Shown here piece after piece: positions 6,090-12,347 of a DNA stretch of 16,914 nt. A program made the position numbers and the translations under genes. The DNA is from Patescibacteria group bacterium (GTDB lineage: Bacteria > Patescibacteriota > Minisyncoccia > Moranbacterales > JAKLHP01). The stretch covers positions 1-16,914 of the forward strand of contig JAKLHP010000009.1 in NCBI GenBank assembly GCA_022710085.1, given 5' to 3'. Each line of letters opens with the position of its first letter. Within the stretch, counting starts at the first letter, position 1. Under the pieces are notes generated by a model that was not told the DNA's origin, searched no databases, and saw only the letters and a list, made by a program, of their open reading frames with translations.

Positions 6090-6635
6090 TTATTTTACAA
6101 CTTCTGCCAAGAGATTTTGTCTTCCGAAAGCAAAAGCCTTACTCTTAGTCTCAACATAGACATCGACGTGGTTTTCCTTGATCGCTCCCCCACGATCTTC
6201 ACAAACCAGTGTTCCAATGCCTTCTATGTTGATTTTAGTTCCAAAAGGATATGCCTTAGGACAAGCCAATGTTCGATTTTCCTTAACTTTAAGCCCGCTA
6301 GCTGTGATTCCATCACTTTTTCCACATTCATCTGCTGCAGCTGTATAAGCTGAAGCATTAACGAGAAATTTTTCCTTAGGAAGATTGGCCTTTTTACGGC
6401 TTTCTTCCCATCTGGCAAGAATTTTCTCATTTTGAATCTCTTCAAGGGTCTTTACTTCTTCTGGAACATAACCCTCGAAATTATAAGGTATTTTGTTGTT
6501 AAGTTGATTTAAACTAGATTCGGTTTTAAACTTTATTTTTGTGTTAGCATTTATTGTTTCTTTTGCCAAAGCGTGTTGAGGGAAAAGCATCACCCAAAGC
6601 ATTGGCAAGGATGCAAAAATACTAATAATACGCAT
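6090..6635 (-). CDS. Secreted 3D-domain protein (putative cell-wall hydrolase)
   Basis: 181 residues. A signal peptide spans about residues 1-24 (hydrophobic ISIFASLPMLWVMLF, cleavage after HALA). A charged helical linker (about 55-90) leads to a C-terminal 3D domain (about 92-180): NASAYTAAADECGKSDGI, TLACPKAYPFGTKINIEG and VCEDRGGAIKENHVDVYV. This is the double-psi barrel found in YocH, YuiC and the resuscitation factor RpfB and is related to lytic transglycosylase MltA, so a role in peptidoglycan cleavage outside the membrane is likely. The gene has its own promoter and a structured leader, and no SD. Confidence 0.88.
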   Translation of the reverse strand: MRIISIFASLPMLWVMLFPQHALAKETINANTKIKFKTESSLNQLNNKIPYNFEGYVPEEVKTLEEIQNEKILARWEESRKKANLPKEKFLVNASAYTAAADECGKSDGITASGLKVKENRTLACPKAYPFGTKINIEGIGTLVCEDRGGAIKENHVDVYVETKSKAFAFGRQNLLAEVVK

Positions 6636-6673
6636 ATATTGTCAATAATTCTTATCTAGTTTTGAGGTACTAG

Positions 6674-6735
6674 GCTGGTCAAGGTGTTCTTCTTAACCAA
6701 CTTACTAGGATAGCATATCTTGGCCCGGAAGTCAA
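6674..6735 (-). promoter_or_regulatory. Promoter and leader hairpin of the 3D-domain gene
   Basis: On the minus strand TTGACT (6735-6730), 17 bases, TATCCT (6712-6707). A 10-bp hairpin follows at the predicted 5' end: GTTGGTTAAG (6701-6692) with CTTGACCAGC (6683-6674), one U-G pair. The remaining leader to the start codon is about 38 bases. Confidence 0.6.
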
Positions 6736-6748
6736 AAGCGCTTATAAG

Positions 6749-6825
6749 AAAATGGCTTAAATAAGCCATTTTGTTGGAAACATTTTTTTCAAAACAACAA
6801 AAAAAAGCTTAAATAAGCCATTTTC
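6749..6825. terminator. Tandem AAGCC hairpins upstream of the 3D-domain gene
   Basis: A palindrome AATGGCTTAAATAAGCCATT (within 6750-6775) and a second AGCTTAAATAAGC copy near 6807-6825 that, on the minus strand, runs into nine T. The second probably terminates the tRNA-Gly(CCC) transcript; the first may insulate the next promoter. Confidence 0.55.
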
Positions 6826-6844
6826 AAAAAAAATTCTTTTTTTG

Positions 6845-6915
6845 AGCGGGATACCAGAATCGAACTGGCGCCTTAACCTTGGGAAGGTCACGTACTACCA
6901 CTATACTAATCCCGC
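6845..6915 (-). tRNA. tRNA-Gly(CCC)
   Basis: 71 nt. Acceptor GCGGGAT/ATCCCGC, anticodon loop TTCCCAA, T stem CCAG(T)/(A)CTGG type, U73 as in other bacterial Gly tRNAs. Single-gene unit with its own promoter. Confidence 0.93.
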
Positions 6916-6924
6916 ACTTTAAAC

Positions 6925-6953
6925 ATTTTATCAAAAGTGCTTCTAAAATTCAA
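6925..6953 (-). promoter_or_regulatory. Promoter of tRNA-Gly(CCC)
   Basis: On the minus strand TTGAAT (6953-6948), 17 bases, TAAAAT (6930-6925), with the tRNA beginning nine bases later. Confidence 0.6.
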
Positions 6954-6954
6954 C

Positions 6955-6979
6955 AAAAAACAGCACTTGCTGCTGTTTT
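6955..6979 (-). terminator. Terminator upstream of tRNA-Gly(CCC)
   Basis: On the minus strand CAGCA pairs with TGCTG, extended by A-T pairs, then a T run. It ends transcripts from the 7706-7080 gene about 100 bases after its stop and directly abuts the tRNA-Gly promoter. Confidence 0.7.
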
Positions 6980-7079
6980 CTTATTTTTTAGCACTTTCAA
7001 ATGCTCAGCTATAATTAGATCCCGAGAAAGCAATGTCTTGCCGGAGCTTTTTTGTGGATATATCGGAAAGTTAAGAATA

Positions 7080-7706
7080 TTATTTTTGTCTGAGGCTGTT
7101 ATATTTTTTTATTACTTCTGGATATTTGGCTTTAAATGATTCTGAAAATGAACATTCGTCCATACATTCCGGGATCCAGTAATCGATATTCTTGCCTTTT
7201 TCTCTTTCTAGCCAGCCAGAATGTCCCGTTTCCATAATCACGTCTATTTTATACATATACCGAGCATAGGTTTGCTTGCTGATTTCTTCTTCAGTATATT
7301 TTTCTATCTGGATTGAAATCGGATTCATTTTCTGAATTTCTTTTTCGTAATCAACATATGGATTTATCACCTTTTCCGTTAATTCATTTTTTTCATCTTG
7401 AGAAAAAGTATCGGGAGTAAATTGAATAATAGGCAATTTAAGCTGGGAATCATTTGAATTGGCTGCTGCCAGAGAAGCCAACTGTTCTTGGGTGTCTTTC
7501 AGTTCTTTTTCTAGATCCAACTTTTCTTGTTTGGAGTCAAGAAGAGCTTTTTCATGATCCGAATTATTTTTAGCAATAATTTTTTCTTGCCAGAAATAAA
7601 CTCCGGTTCCCGATGAAATAATCAACAGAATCGCTACAATAAATATTACCCAGATCCATCCGGAACCCTTTTGGTTAATAGTTGGCTGATTGATTTGCTC
7701 TTCCAT
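7080..7706 (-). CDS. Membrane-anchored coiled-coil protein, unknown function
   Basis: 208 residues. A polar N-terminus of about 16 residues precedes one membrane helix (about 17-40, WIWVIFIVAILLIISSG), which suggests an N-in, C-out anchor. Residues about 46-85 form a heptad-rich coiled coil (KLDLEKELKDTQEQLASLAAA). The C-terminal half is a soluble domain with YKIDVIMETGHSGWLE and a CMDEC pair. I do not recognise the domain. There is no SD; TATAAT on the minus strand near 7742 may be the -10 box, though no clear -35 is visible. It stands alone, ending in a terminator at 6955. Confidence 0.75.
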   Translation of the reverse strand: MEEQINQPTINQKGSGWIWVIFIVAILLIISSGTGVYFWQEKIIAKNNSDHEKALLDSKQEKLDLEKELKDTQEQLASLAAANSNDSQLKLPIIQFTPDTFSQDEKNELTEKVINPYVDYEKEIQKMNPISIQIEKYTEEEISKQTYARYMYKIDVIMETGHSGWLEREKGKNIDYWIPECMDECSFSESFKAKYPEVIKKYNSLRQK

Positions 7707-7865
7707 AGTAATTTGTTAAGTTGTTTATAGAATAATTATACTATAAAAAACTTCAATGTCCTATTGGATTAAAAACCCCCTATTGATAAGAGTTGTTTTT
7801 CAATGAGCAGTTTAGTTAATACGGTTAGAACTGGATTTATGAAGAAATGCTTTGTTTAAGAAAAT

Positions 7866-7899
7866 AAAAAAAGACCCAGGATAATAACCACTGGGTCTT
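7866..7899 (-). terminator. Terminator of the small secreted protein gene
   Basis: On the minus strand AAGACCCAG pairs perfectly with CTGGGTCTT, followed by seven T. Confidence 0.85.
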
Positions 7900-7924
7900 G
7901 CGATTTCTTTCCGATAGGGCATAT

Positions 7925-8227
7925 TTATTCCCGGCATCCGAAGCCTATGATGTATGTCCCCTGTGAGAACATTATATCAAAATATTGGTATTTGAAGGAA
8001 CATTTTTTATTTTTGGAAAAAACATACCCTTCATACACGCCCTTGAATGTTATGATACGACCATCGTCGAACTCAATGGTAGTGTAGCTGTTCGCTGTAT
8101 CAACTTTTACTTCCCTTACGATTCCTGAAATTTCCTTTACAGGATACTCAGTTTTCGCAGAGGCAACTACCGAACTGTCTACAAGAAAAAATACACTCAA
8201 AAGAACTGCTACGATGATTTTTTTCAT
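7925..8227 (-). CDS. Small secreted protein, unknown function
   Basis: 100 residues from the ATG at 8227, chosen because AAAGGAGG lies just upstream and because this start opens a standard signal peptide (MKKIIVAVLLSVFFLVDSS, cleavage near ASAK); a longer in-frame reading begins over the promoter. The mature part of about 75 residues is beta-rich (GIVREVKV, YTTIEFDDGRIITFKG) and resembles a small OB- or SH3-like barrel, with two cysteines (KKCSF, GFGC) that could form a disulfide. No family recognised. The gene has its own promoter and terminator. Confidence 0.75.
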   Translation of the reverse strand: MKKIIVAVLLSVFFLVDSSVVASAKTEYPVKEISGIVREVKVDTANSYTTIEFDDGRIITFKGVYEGYVFSKNKKCSFKYQYFDIMFSQGTYIIGFGCRE

Positions 8228-8277
8228 CACTTTTCCTCCTTTTAGGTTTATTGGTTGGCAAAATTGCTCAACAAAAT

Positions 8278-8306
8278 AGCATAGCATAAAGCAATTGTTG
8301 TGTCAA
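8278..8306 (-). promoter_or_regulatory. Promoter of the small secreted protein gene
   Basis: On the minus strand TTGACA (8306-8301), 17 bases, TATGCT (8283-8278). The stretch from here to the tRNA-Gly at 8520 holds only a terminator (8413-8433); I see no gene in it. Confidence 0.7.
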
Positions 8307-8412
8307 CGCACTGTAAAAACTCTTTCAAAATTGGCAAGTCAACACGACTGGAACCGAGACCGTAAGTCATTTTTTGAAATAAAATGCTTTGACTAAAAGA
8401 TTTTTGCATATC

Positions 8413-8433
8413 AAAAAAGGCTCGACTGAGCCT
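8413..8433 (-). terminator. Terminator of the rplS-tRNA operon
   Basis: On the minus strand AGGCTC-AGTC-GAGCCT followed by T. It is the first terminator after rplS and its five tRNA genes. Confidence 0.8.
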
Positions 8434-8519
8434 AGATTGAAAAATATGTAATTTTATTTCGAAAAGTTAGAACTGAAAAATTCTTTTGTTAAGCCCCATA
8501 CAGACAAAAATTTAATTGG

Positions 8520-8591
8520 AGCGGGTAACGGGAATCGAACCCGTCTCTCATCCTTGGCAAGGATGTATAATAGCCACTATACGATACCCGC
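8520..8591 (-). tRNA. tRNA-Gly(GCC)
   Basis: 72 nt. Acceptor GCGGGTA/TACCCGC, anticodon loop TTGCCAA, T loop TTCGATT, U73. Last of the five tRNAs behind rplS. Confidence 0.95.
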
Positions 8592-8632
8592 TTACAGCGG
8601 GCAGAACCCGCCTAGCGCAATGTTTTTTTATG

Positions 8633-8978
8633 TGGGACCAGTAGGATTCGAACCTACGACCAAGCGGTTATGCTTCTCACTATTGCTTTCGCAACTTCTT
8701 TCGAATTTGTGAGCTGGACTATCCCTTCATCCCGAATATTCGGGATGTCTGCCATCTAGTCTCTACACCTTTCCCACTAGTAGTGGGACTTGGCTCGGGA
8801 TTATCATGTATTTATAAAAATAATTAAGATTTCCCCGAGTTTGACAGATAATCACTTGAAAATTACTTTTCAAACAGCCCTGTAAATATCATCCATGTCA
8901 TATTGCATTATTATGAAGTGCAACGTGATTTAGGACAAATCATTTGAGCCGCCTGCTCTACCGCTGAGCTATGGTCCC
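8633..8978 (-). tRNA. tRNA-Ile2(CAT), interrupted by a group I intron
   Basis: The exons are 8978-8947 (32 nt) and 8672-8633 (40 nt). Joined, they give a normal 72-nt tRNA: acceptor GGGACCA/TGGTCCC, D stem GCTC/GAGC, anticodon stem GGCGG/CCGCT with loop CTCATAA, variable TGGTC, T stem GTAGG/CCTAC, A73. The anticodon is CAT. It is not the initiator, since G1-C72 pairs and the anticodon stem lacks three G-C pairs. The anticodon arm and variable loop match bacterial AUA-reading tRNA-Ile2, whose C34 becomes lysidine (TilS), better than elongator tRNA-Met. The intron interrupts between U33 and C34. Confidence 0.88.
8673..8946 (-). ncRNA. Group I intron in tRNA-Ile2
   Basis: 274 nt between U33 and C34, ending in G as group I introns do. 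The conserved core is visible: GTGTAGAGACTAGATGGC (about 8768-8751) and AAGGGATAGTCC (8727-8716) supply the P7 strands GACTA/TAGTC. Between them, ATCCCGA/TCGGGAT forms P8. CTCGGG/CCCGAG upstream fits P4-P5, CCCAC/GTGGG fits P6, and CTCAC/GTGAG near the 3' end fits P9 with a TTGC-GAAA-GCAA hairpin inside. It carries no homing-endonuclease frame. I could not settle the P1 pairing with the 5' exon. Confidence 0.88.
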
Positions 8979-8989
8979 AGAGGTATTTG

Positions 8990-9061
8990 TGCCGAAGGGC
9001 AGAATTGAACTGCCGACGCAAGGATTTTCAGTCCTTCGCTCTACCACTGAGCTACTTCGGC
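8990..9061 (-). tRNA. tRNA-Phe(GAA)
   Basis: 72 nt. Acceptor GCCGAAG/CTTCGGC, anticodon loop CTGAAAA, T loop TTCAATT, A73. It ends 11 bases before the tRNA-Ile2 gene. Confidence 0.95.
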
Positions 9062-9085
9062 TTGGTTTTATTATAACATGAAGGG

Positions 9086-9159
9086 TGGACGATGTAGGAT
9101 TCGAACCTACGACCTTCTCGGTGTAAACGAGACGCTCTAACCAACTGAGCCAATCGTCC
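9086..9159 (-). tRNA. tRNA-Val(TAC)
   Basis: 74 nt. Acceptor GGACGAT/ATCGTCC, anticodon loop TTTACAC, T stem GTAGG/CCTAC, A73. Confidence 0.95.
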
Positions 9160-9166
9160 AAAAAAG

Positions 9167-9250
9167 TGCGAACGAGAGGACTTGAACCTCCACGGGATTG
9201 CTCCCACATGCACCTCAAGCATGCGCGTATACCAGTTCCGCCACGTCCGC
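9167..9250 (-). tRNA. tRNA-Leu(GAG)
   Basis: 84 nt with a long variable arm. Acceptor GCGGACG/CGTTCGC with one G-U pair, anticodon stem CATGC/GCATG and loop TTGAGGT. It begins seven bases after the rplS stop and is cotranscribed with it. Confidence 0.94.
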
Positions 9251-9257
9251 TTGCTGA

Positions 9258-9701
9258 TTATTTTTTTTCAGCCGTCTCTTTTTGCTCAGGTTTCTCCTTT
9301 ATTTCTTCAGGTTTTACTTCCTCTTTCTTTTCCTCTATTTTAGCAAACTTAGAAAGATCTTTGTATTTCATTTTCAAAGACTTGGCTGATTTTTCACGAA
9401 TATAATAAAGCTTAGATCTTCTAACCCTAGCTCTTTTGACCAAGACTATCTTGCTGATACTTGGAGAATAAACTGGAAGAATTAATTCTACTCCCACTGA
9501 ATGTGAGACCTTTCTTACAGTTATCATCGGAGAAGAACTCTGTTTTCCTTTGATAGCGATTATGATTCCCTCAAATGTTTGGGAGATTTCCTTCGCACCC
9601 TCTTTTATTTTTCTGGTGATTTTGACGATGTCTCCAGCCCGAAGATCTGGAATCTTCTTACTTCTCTGATTCAGGTTAAAATCGATTATTTTCTTGTTCA
9701 T
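9258..9701 (-). CDS. rplS: 50S ribosomal protein L19
   Basis: 147 residues. The L19 core is clear: LRAGDIVKITRKIKEG, SQTFEGIIIAIKG, SSSPMITVRKVSHSVGVEL and KRARVRRSKLYYIRE. Bacterial L19 is usually about 115 residues; the extra 30 or so form a Lys/Glu-rich tail (EEKKEEVKPEEIKEKPEQ) of unknown role. L19 sits at the 30S-50S interface. The gene has its own promoter inside the end of rluD and a leader hairpin, and five tRNA genes follow on the same transcript before the first terminator (8413). Confidence 0.96.
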   Translation of the reverse strand: MNKKIIDFNLNQRSKKIPDLRAGDIVKITRKIKEGAKEISQTFEGIIIAIKGKQSSSPMITVRKVSHSVGVELILPVYSPSISKIVLVKRARVRRSKLYYIREKSAKSLKMKYKDLSKFAKIEEKKEEVKPEEIKEKPEQKETAEKK

Positions 9702-9711
9702 AAAAAAACAT

Positions 9712-9754
9712 CCTGCAAGGCTACAAGCAGCTAAATTATGTGCTTATAGGCAGG
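9712..9754 (-). promoter_or_regulatory. Hairpin in the rplS leader covering the SD (candidate autoregulatory site)
   Basis: On the minus strand CCTGC (9754-9750) pairs with GCAGG (9716-9712), with an inner AAGCA/TGCTT stem. The 3' arm holds AGGA, the only SD-like word before the rplS start. The SD would therefore be hidden when the hairpin is folded, as in leaders bound by ribosomal proteins. No homology to a known L19 leader was tested. Confidence 0.5.
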
Positions 9755-9779
9755 TGAATTGTAAATTAAAAGCTTTTCT

Positions 9780-9808
9780 ATAATACAGATAAAAGAGCTT
9801 TTAGTCAA
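9780..9808 (-). promoter_or_regulatory. Promoter of the rplS-tRNA operon
   Basis: On the minus strand TTGACT (9808-9803), overlapping the rluD stop, 17 bases, TATTAT (9785-9780). Predicted leader of about 72 bases. Confidence 0.7.
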
Positions 9809-10727
9809 TATTTTTCAAAAAAATATTGAAATCTTCCGGGAGTGGAACGGAAAAGCTAAATTTCTGACCAAAAAGAGTAAAGTCTAAATTTTTGGCATGA
9901 AGAAGCTGTCTTTTGACCCCGTGAGTTTCTTTCTGGGACTTGAGCCTATATAGCTTGTCTCCAACGATTGAATGGCCGATAGAAAAAAAATGGATTCGGA
10001 TCTGATGCATTCTTCCGGTAAGCGGAGTCGCTTCCACCAGAGTATAATTAGAAAATCTTTTCAGTTGCTTGTATTCTGTTACTGCTCCCCGAATCTTGGT
10101 TTTTGTCTTGGCTCCGGCAATAACCTGTCTTTTGTAGCTTCCGGCCCTGGCAATGGGACGAGTAATTATTCCTTTCTTATCTTTAAGCTGGCCGTAAATC
10201 ATGGCAACATACTTTTTGCGTATTTTTCTTTCCTGAAAAAGACTTTTCAGTTCCTCAAATGATTTTTGATTTCTGGCGATGACAATAACTCCTGAAGTAT
10301 CTTTGTCTAGCCTGTGAACTATTCCTGGGCGGAGATAGGCTCCAAGCGAATCGTCGTGGACATTTTTTATTTCCGGAAATTTTGAAATCAAAGCATTCGC
10401 CAAAGTATTTTTTCTTTCGTTGCTGTCAGGATGAATTTGGATTCCAGCCGGTTTGTTAATAACGATAATGTTGTCGTCGCTATGGATGATGTTAATTTTT
10501 ATTTCCTTATTTGGAAAAACCTCTTCTCTTTCAAAAGAAATGTCGGATTCAATTTTATCTCCTTCTCTCAAGTGGTAGCTTGGCTTTATGGCAGAATCAT
10601 TGACTTTGATTTTTCCATCTCTGATATTTTTTATTATTTCTCCACGGCTTAGCGAAAAAAATTCCTGTGCGAGGAACTTGTCGATTCGAATTCCGATATT
10701 ATTTTGTTCTACGTCGATTATTTTCAT
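9801..10727 (-). CDS. rluD: RluA/RluD-family 23S rRNA pseudouridine synthase
   Basis: 308 residues. An S4 RNA-binding domain comes first (about 11-60, IRIDKFLAQEF, SRGEIIKNIRDGKIKVN), then the catalytic domain with INKPAGIQIHP and GIVHRLDKDTSGVIVIAR; the catalytic aspartate is D141 of HRLD. Later motifs KKYVAMIYG and LTGRMHQIRIHF complete the family pattern. S4 plus catalytic domain and this length fit RluD, which modifies helix 69 of 23S rRNA, but RluC is hard to exclude. It starts 19 bases after tRNA-Leu(TAG) with no SD, so the 5' end of its message may be made by tRNA 3' cleavage. Confidence 0.9.
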   Translation of the reverse strand: MKIIDVEQNNIGIRIDKFLAQEFFSLSRGEIIKNIRDGKIKVNDSAIKPSYHLREGDKIESDISFEREEVFPNKEIKINIIHSDDNIIVINKPAGIQIHPDSNERKNTLANALISKFPEIKNVHDDSLGAYLRPGIVHRLDKDTSGVIVIARNQKSFEELKSLFQERKIRKKYVAMIYGQLKDKKGIITRPIARAGSYKRQVIAGAKTKTKIRGAVTEYKQLKRFSNYTLVEATPLTGRMHQIRIHFFSIGHSIVGDKLYRLKSQKETHGVKRQLLHAKNLDFTLFGQKFSFSVPLPEDFNIFLKNID

Positions 10728-10746
10728 TAGCTTAATTTTTTATTTG

Positions 10747-10830
10747 TGCCGTGAGAGAGACTCGAACTCTCAAGGGATTGCTCCCACTAGCTCCTAAGGC
10801 TAGCGCGTATACCAATTCCGCCATCACGGC
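10747..10830 (-). tRNA. tRNA-Leu(TAG)
   Basis: 84 nt with a long variable arm. Acceptor GCCGTGA/TCACGGC, anticodon stem CTAGC/GCTAG with loop CTTAGGA, A73. It lies between the 97-residue gene (15 bases upstream) and rluD (19 bases downstream). Confidence 0.95.
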
Positions 10831-10845
10831 AAACTTATAAATACA

Positions 10846-11139
10846 CTATTTTAGAATGCTTTTTAATTTAGCTGCCTCTTCTTCAACTGTCGGGCTATTG
10901 TCATACTCTCCGTGATGACGCGTTTCATTACCATAGGTATTTTTTTTCTGATCCAAATGCAAATTTGCCACCAGGCGGGAATCTTCCAGATGGCAATAAA
11001 TATGAAATCTCGGATAACCGCTTCGGGAAAAAATTTTCACAAAGCTCATTTCCTCGCCTTCTTTTCTTTGAAATGCATAACCGGCACTCCGGAGGAGATT
11101 TATTGGGTTTTCTCTGATGTTTTCAAAAACTAGTTTCAT
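10846..11139 (-). CDS. Conserved-looking 97-residue hypothetical protein
   Basis: 97 residues starting MKLVFENIRENPINLLR, with beta-rich segments (FVKIFSRSGYPRFHIYCHL, RLVANLHLDQK), a His/Glu-rich stretch (ETRHHGEYDN) and a terminal helix. It resembles a small alpha/beta fold, but I recognise no family. There is no SD: the start codon is 15 bases after the 3' end of tRNA-Pro, so the message is probably freed by tRNA processing. No cysteine pair, signal peptide or membrane segment. Confidence 0.75.
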   Translation of the reverse strand: MKLVFENIRENPINLLRSAGYAFQRKEGEEMSFVKIFSRSGYPRFHIYCHLEDSRLVANLHLDQKKNTYGNETRHHGEYDNSPTVEEEAAKLKSILK

Positions 11140-11154
11140 ATGTTTGGATTAGTG

Positions 11155-11225
11155 TCGGGATGCCGAGAATTGAACTCGGATTACACGAACCCGAATCGTG
11201 CGTAATACCGTTATACCACATCCCG
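11155..11225 (-). tRNA. tRNA-Pro(CGG)
   Basis: 71 nt. Acceptor CGGGATG/CATCCCG with the C1-G72 pair typical of Pro, anticodon loop TTCGGGT, A73. It begins 10 bases after the stop of the phospholipase-like gene. Confidence 0.94.
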
Positions 11226-11235
11226 TTTTAATTTT

Positions 11236-11850
11236 TTAAATAATCTCGTCTGTAACCCTTTTTAATGCCTCAATTACTTTATCATTTTTTCGGAGTTTGT
11301 CTACAATTGCTACCACATCCTTAGCGGTCAGAGCAAGATCAGGTTGCTTGGAAAAGAAATTAATAATTGAATTATTATCAGGTTTTTTGTCAATATAATT
11401 TGCTAGAATTGAATACCAGAGTTCGAATGATTCCTTTGAGACGTTAATACCATTGGAAATTATCGGAACATCATTAAAATAGTTAGCTATTTTTTCCCAG
11501 TTGTCATATCGATCATACAGAATTCTATCTTCCAGCATTTTGGCGGGTTGTCTGCAAAATTCTTCCGTATATTTCATTGAATAGAAATTGTATTGATTCA
11601 ATATTTCTTCCCTCCGCATGTCGCAATAAAGGTGAAATTTCCATCCGGCTTCGAAGGGAGTCAAATTTTCGAAATCAAGATCGAGAGGGTAGAATCGAAG
11701 ATGAGTATCCCTTCTTTTTATATTTCCGTCAATTCTTCGAATATCAGGAAAAGTGCATCCCAAAATAAATTCCTCTTTCTCTTCCGGAGGAAGTTCGTTT
11801 TCTTCAAAATACTCTTGGGCATAAATTATATGGGATATTTGTGAAGCCAT
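11236..11850 (-). CDS. Zinc-dependent phospholipase C/P1 nuclease-like protein (putative)
   Basis: 204 residues from the ATG at 11850. A longer in-frame reading to 11913 would translate an AATTACCAATTACC-type intergenic repeat as its N-terminus and is rejected. Candidate metal ligands follow the plan of the helical PLC/S1-P1 nuclease fold: H7 (ISHIIYAQ), D36 (GCTFPDIRRID), H50 (RDTHLRF), and H73 and D77 (AGWKFHLYCD). The rest is helical. No signal peptide is visible, so it would act in the cytoplasm. The assignment rests on motif order only. tRNA-Pro follows on the same strand. Confidence 0.6.
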   Translation of the reverse strand: MASQISHIIYAQEYFEENELPPEEKEEFILGCTFPDIRRIDGNIKRRDTHLRFYPLDLDFENLTPFEAGWKFHLYCDMRREEILNQYNFYSMKYTEEFCRQPAKMLEDRILYDRYDNWEKIANYFNDVPIISNGINVSKESFELWYSILANYIDKKPDNNSIINFFSKQPDLALTAKDVVAIVDKLRKNDKVIEALKRVTDEII

Positions 11851-11927
11851 ATGATCGGAATTACCAATTACCAAATTCCAACTTCCAAACAAATTAAAAT
11901 AATCAAAATTCAAATTTTAAAAAATTT
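11851..11927. repeat. AATTACCAATTACC intergenic repeat remnant
   Basis: The stretch GAATTACCAATTACCAAATT, followed by ACTTCCAAACAAATT and AAAATTCAAATTTT words, belongs to the same low-complexity family as 163-320. It fills the gap between the Cys-rich gene and the phospholipase-like gene and creates a false N-terminal extension of the latter. Confidence 0.55.
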
Positions 11928-12272
11928 TTATTTAAATAATTTTTTGCATGCAGTACAATCGATATCCATGAGTTTTGCAACAAATCGTTTCGTGACTTTT
12001 CTATTTTTTGGGTACAAGATTTTTTTACAGCACCCTGCTTTGCATTTGGCACATTCTTTGCCGGATTGCTCAGAGTTATTTCTGATTTTTTTCTTTAATA
12101 TCGCGCAATCTGAATCTGAACAATATCCGGAAGTTTTTGGATAATTTCGACAGCAACTGAATCTTTTTTCATAGATTGAACATTTGTTGTTTTTCAAATA
12201 CGGGCAAGCAACAAATTTGTATTTGCCTTTGTTCTCTTTGATTATTTTTAAAATCCATTCAATGTTTTCCAT
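11928..12272 (-). CDS. Cysteine-rich protein, YkgJ-like metal-binding (putative)
   Basis: 114 residues from the ATG at 12272. A longer in-frame reading would translate tRNA-Val and is rejected. Twelve cysteines: C23, C31, C40, C41, C51, C56, C74, C77, C81, C82, C106 and C109, including FSCC, CAKCKAGCC and CTAC. The opening VACPYLKNNKCSIYEKRFSCC recalls the Fe/Zn-chelating CxxxCC families (YkgJ/UPF0153), but the match is loose. The start codon comes one base after the discriminator base of tRNA-Val and has no SD, so cleavage at the tRNA 3' end would leave a practically leaderless message. Confidence 0.72.
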   Translation of the reverse strand: MENIEWILKIIKENKGKYKFVACPYLKNNKCSIYEKRFSCCRNYPKTSGYCSDSDCAILKKKIRNNSEQSGKECAKCKAGCCKKILYPKNRKVTKRFVAKLMDIDCTACKKLFK

Positions 12273-12273
12273 G

Positions 12274-12347
12274 TGGATGTAACTGGACTCGAACCAGTGA
12301 CCTCTTCGATGTGAACGAAGCGCTCTAACCAACTGAGCTATACATCC
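12274..12347 (-). tRNA. tRNA-Val(CAC)
   Basis: 74 nt. Acceptor GGATGTA/TACATCC, D stem GCTC/GAGC, anticodon stem CTTCG/CGAAG with loop TTCACAT, T stem ACTGG/CCAGT, A73. Its first ten bases overlap the end of the double-Lrp gene. Confidence 0.95.

Noticed and set aside
6636..6712. c-di-AMP (ydaO) riboswitch before the 3D-domain gene
   Set aside because: The leader is only about 70 bases and lacks the large pseudo-symmetric fold of that class.
8673..8946. Homing endonuclease in the intron
   Set aside because: The intron is only 274 nt, and neither strand shows a frame with LAGLIDADG, GIY-YIG or HNH motifs.
8633..8978. tRNA with CAU anticodon as initiator or elongator tRNA-Met
   Set aside because: G1-C72 pairs and the anticodon stem lacks three G-C pairs, so it is not the initiator. 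The GAGCAGGCG...CATAA...CGCTTGGTC pattern fits Ile2 better than elongator Met, though the latter is not fully excluded.
8958..9218. Open frame of 86 codons over the tRNA cluster
   Set aside because: It is translated from tRNA-Val, tRNA-Phe and part of tRNA-Ile2; structured RNA explains the sequence fully.
11851..11913. Longer start of the phospholipase-like protein
   Set aside because: The extension is translated from an AATTACC-type repeat and pushes the conserved ISHIIYAQ motif away from the N-terminus where this fold has it.
12273..12332. N-terminal extension of the Cys-rich protein (MVRALRSHRRGHWFESSYIH)
   Set aside because: These residues are a translation of tRNA-Val; the ATG at 12272 is the sensible start.
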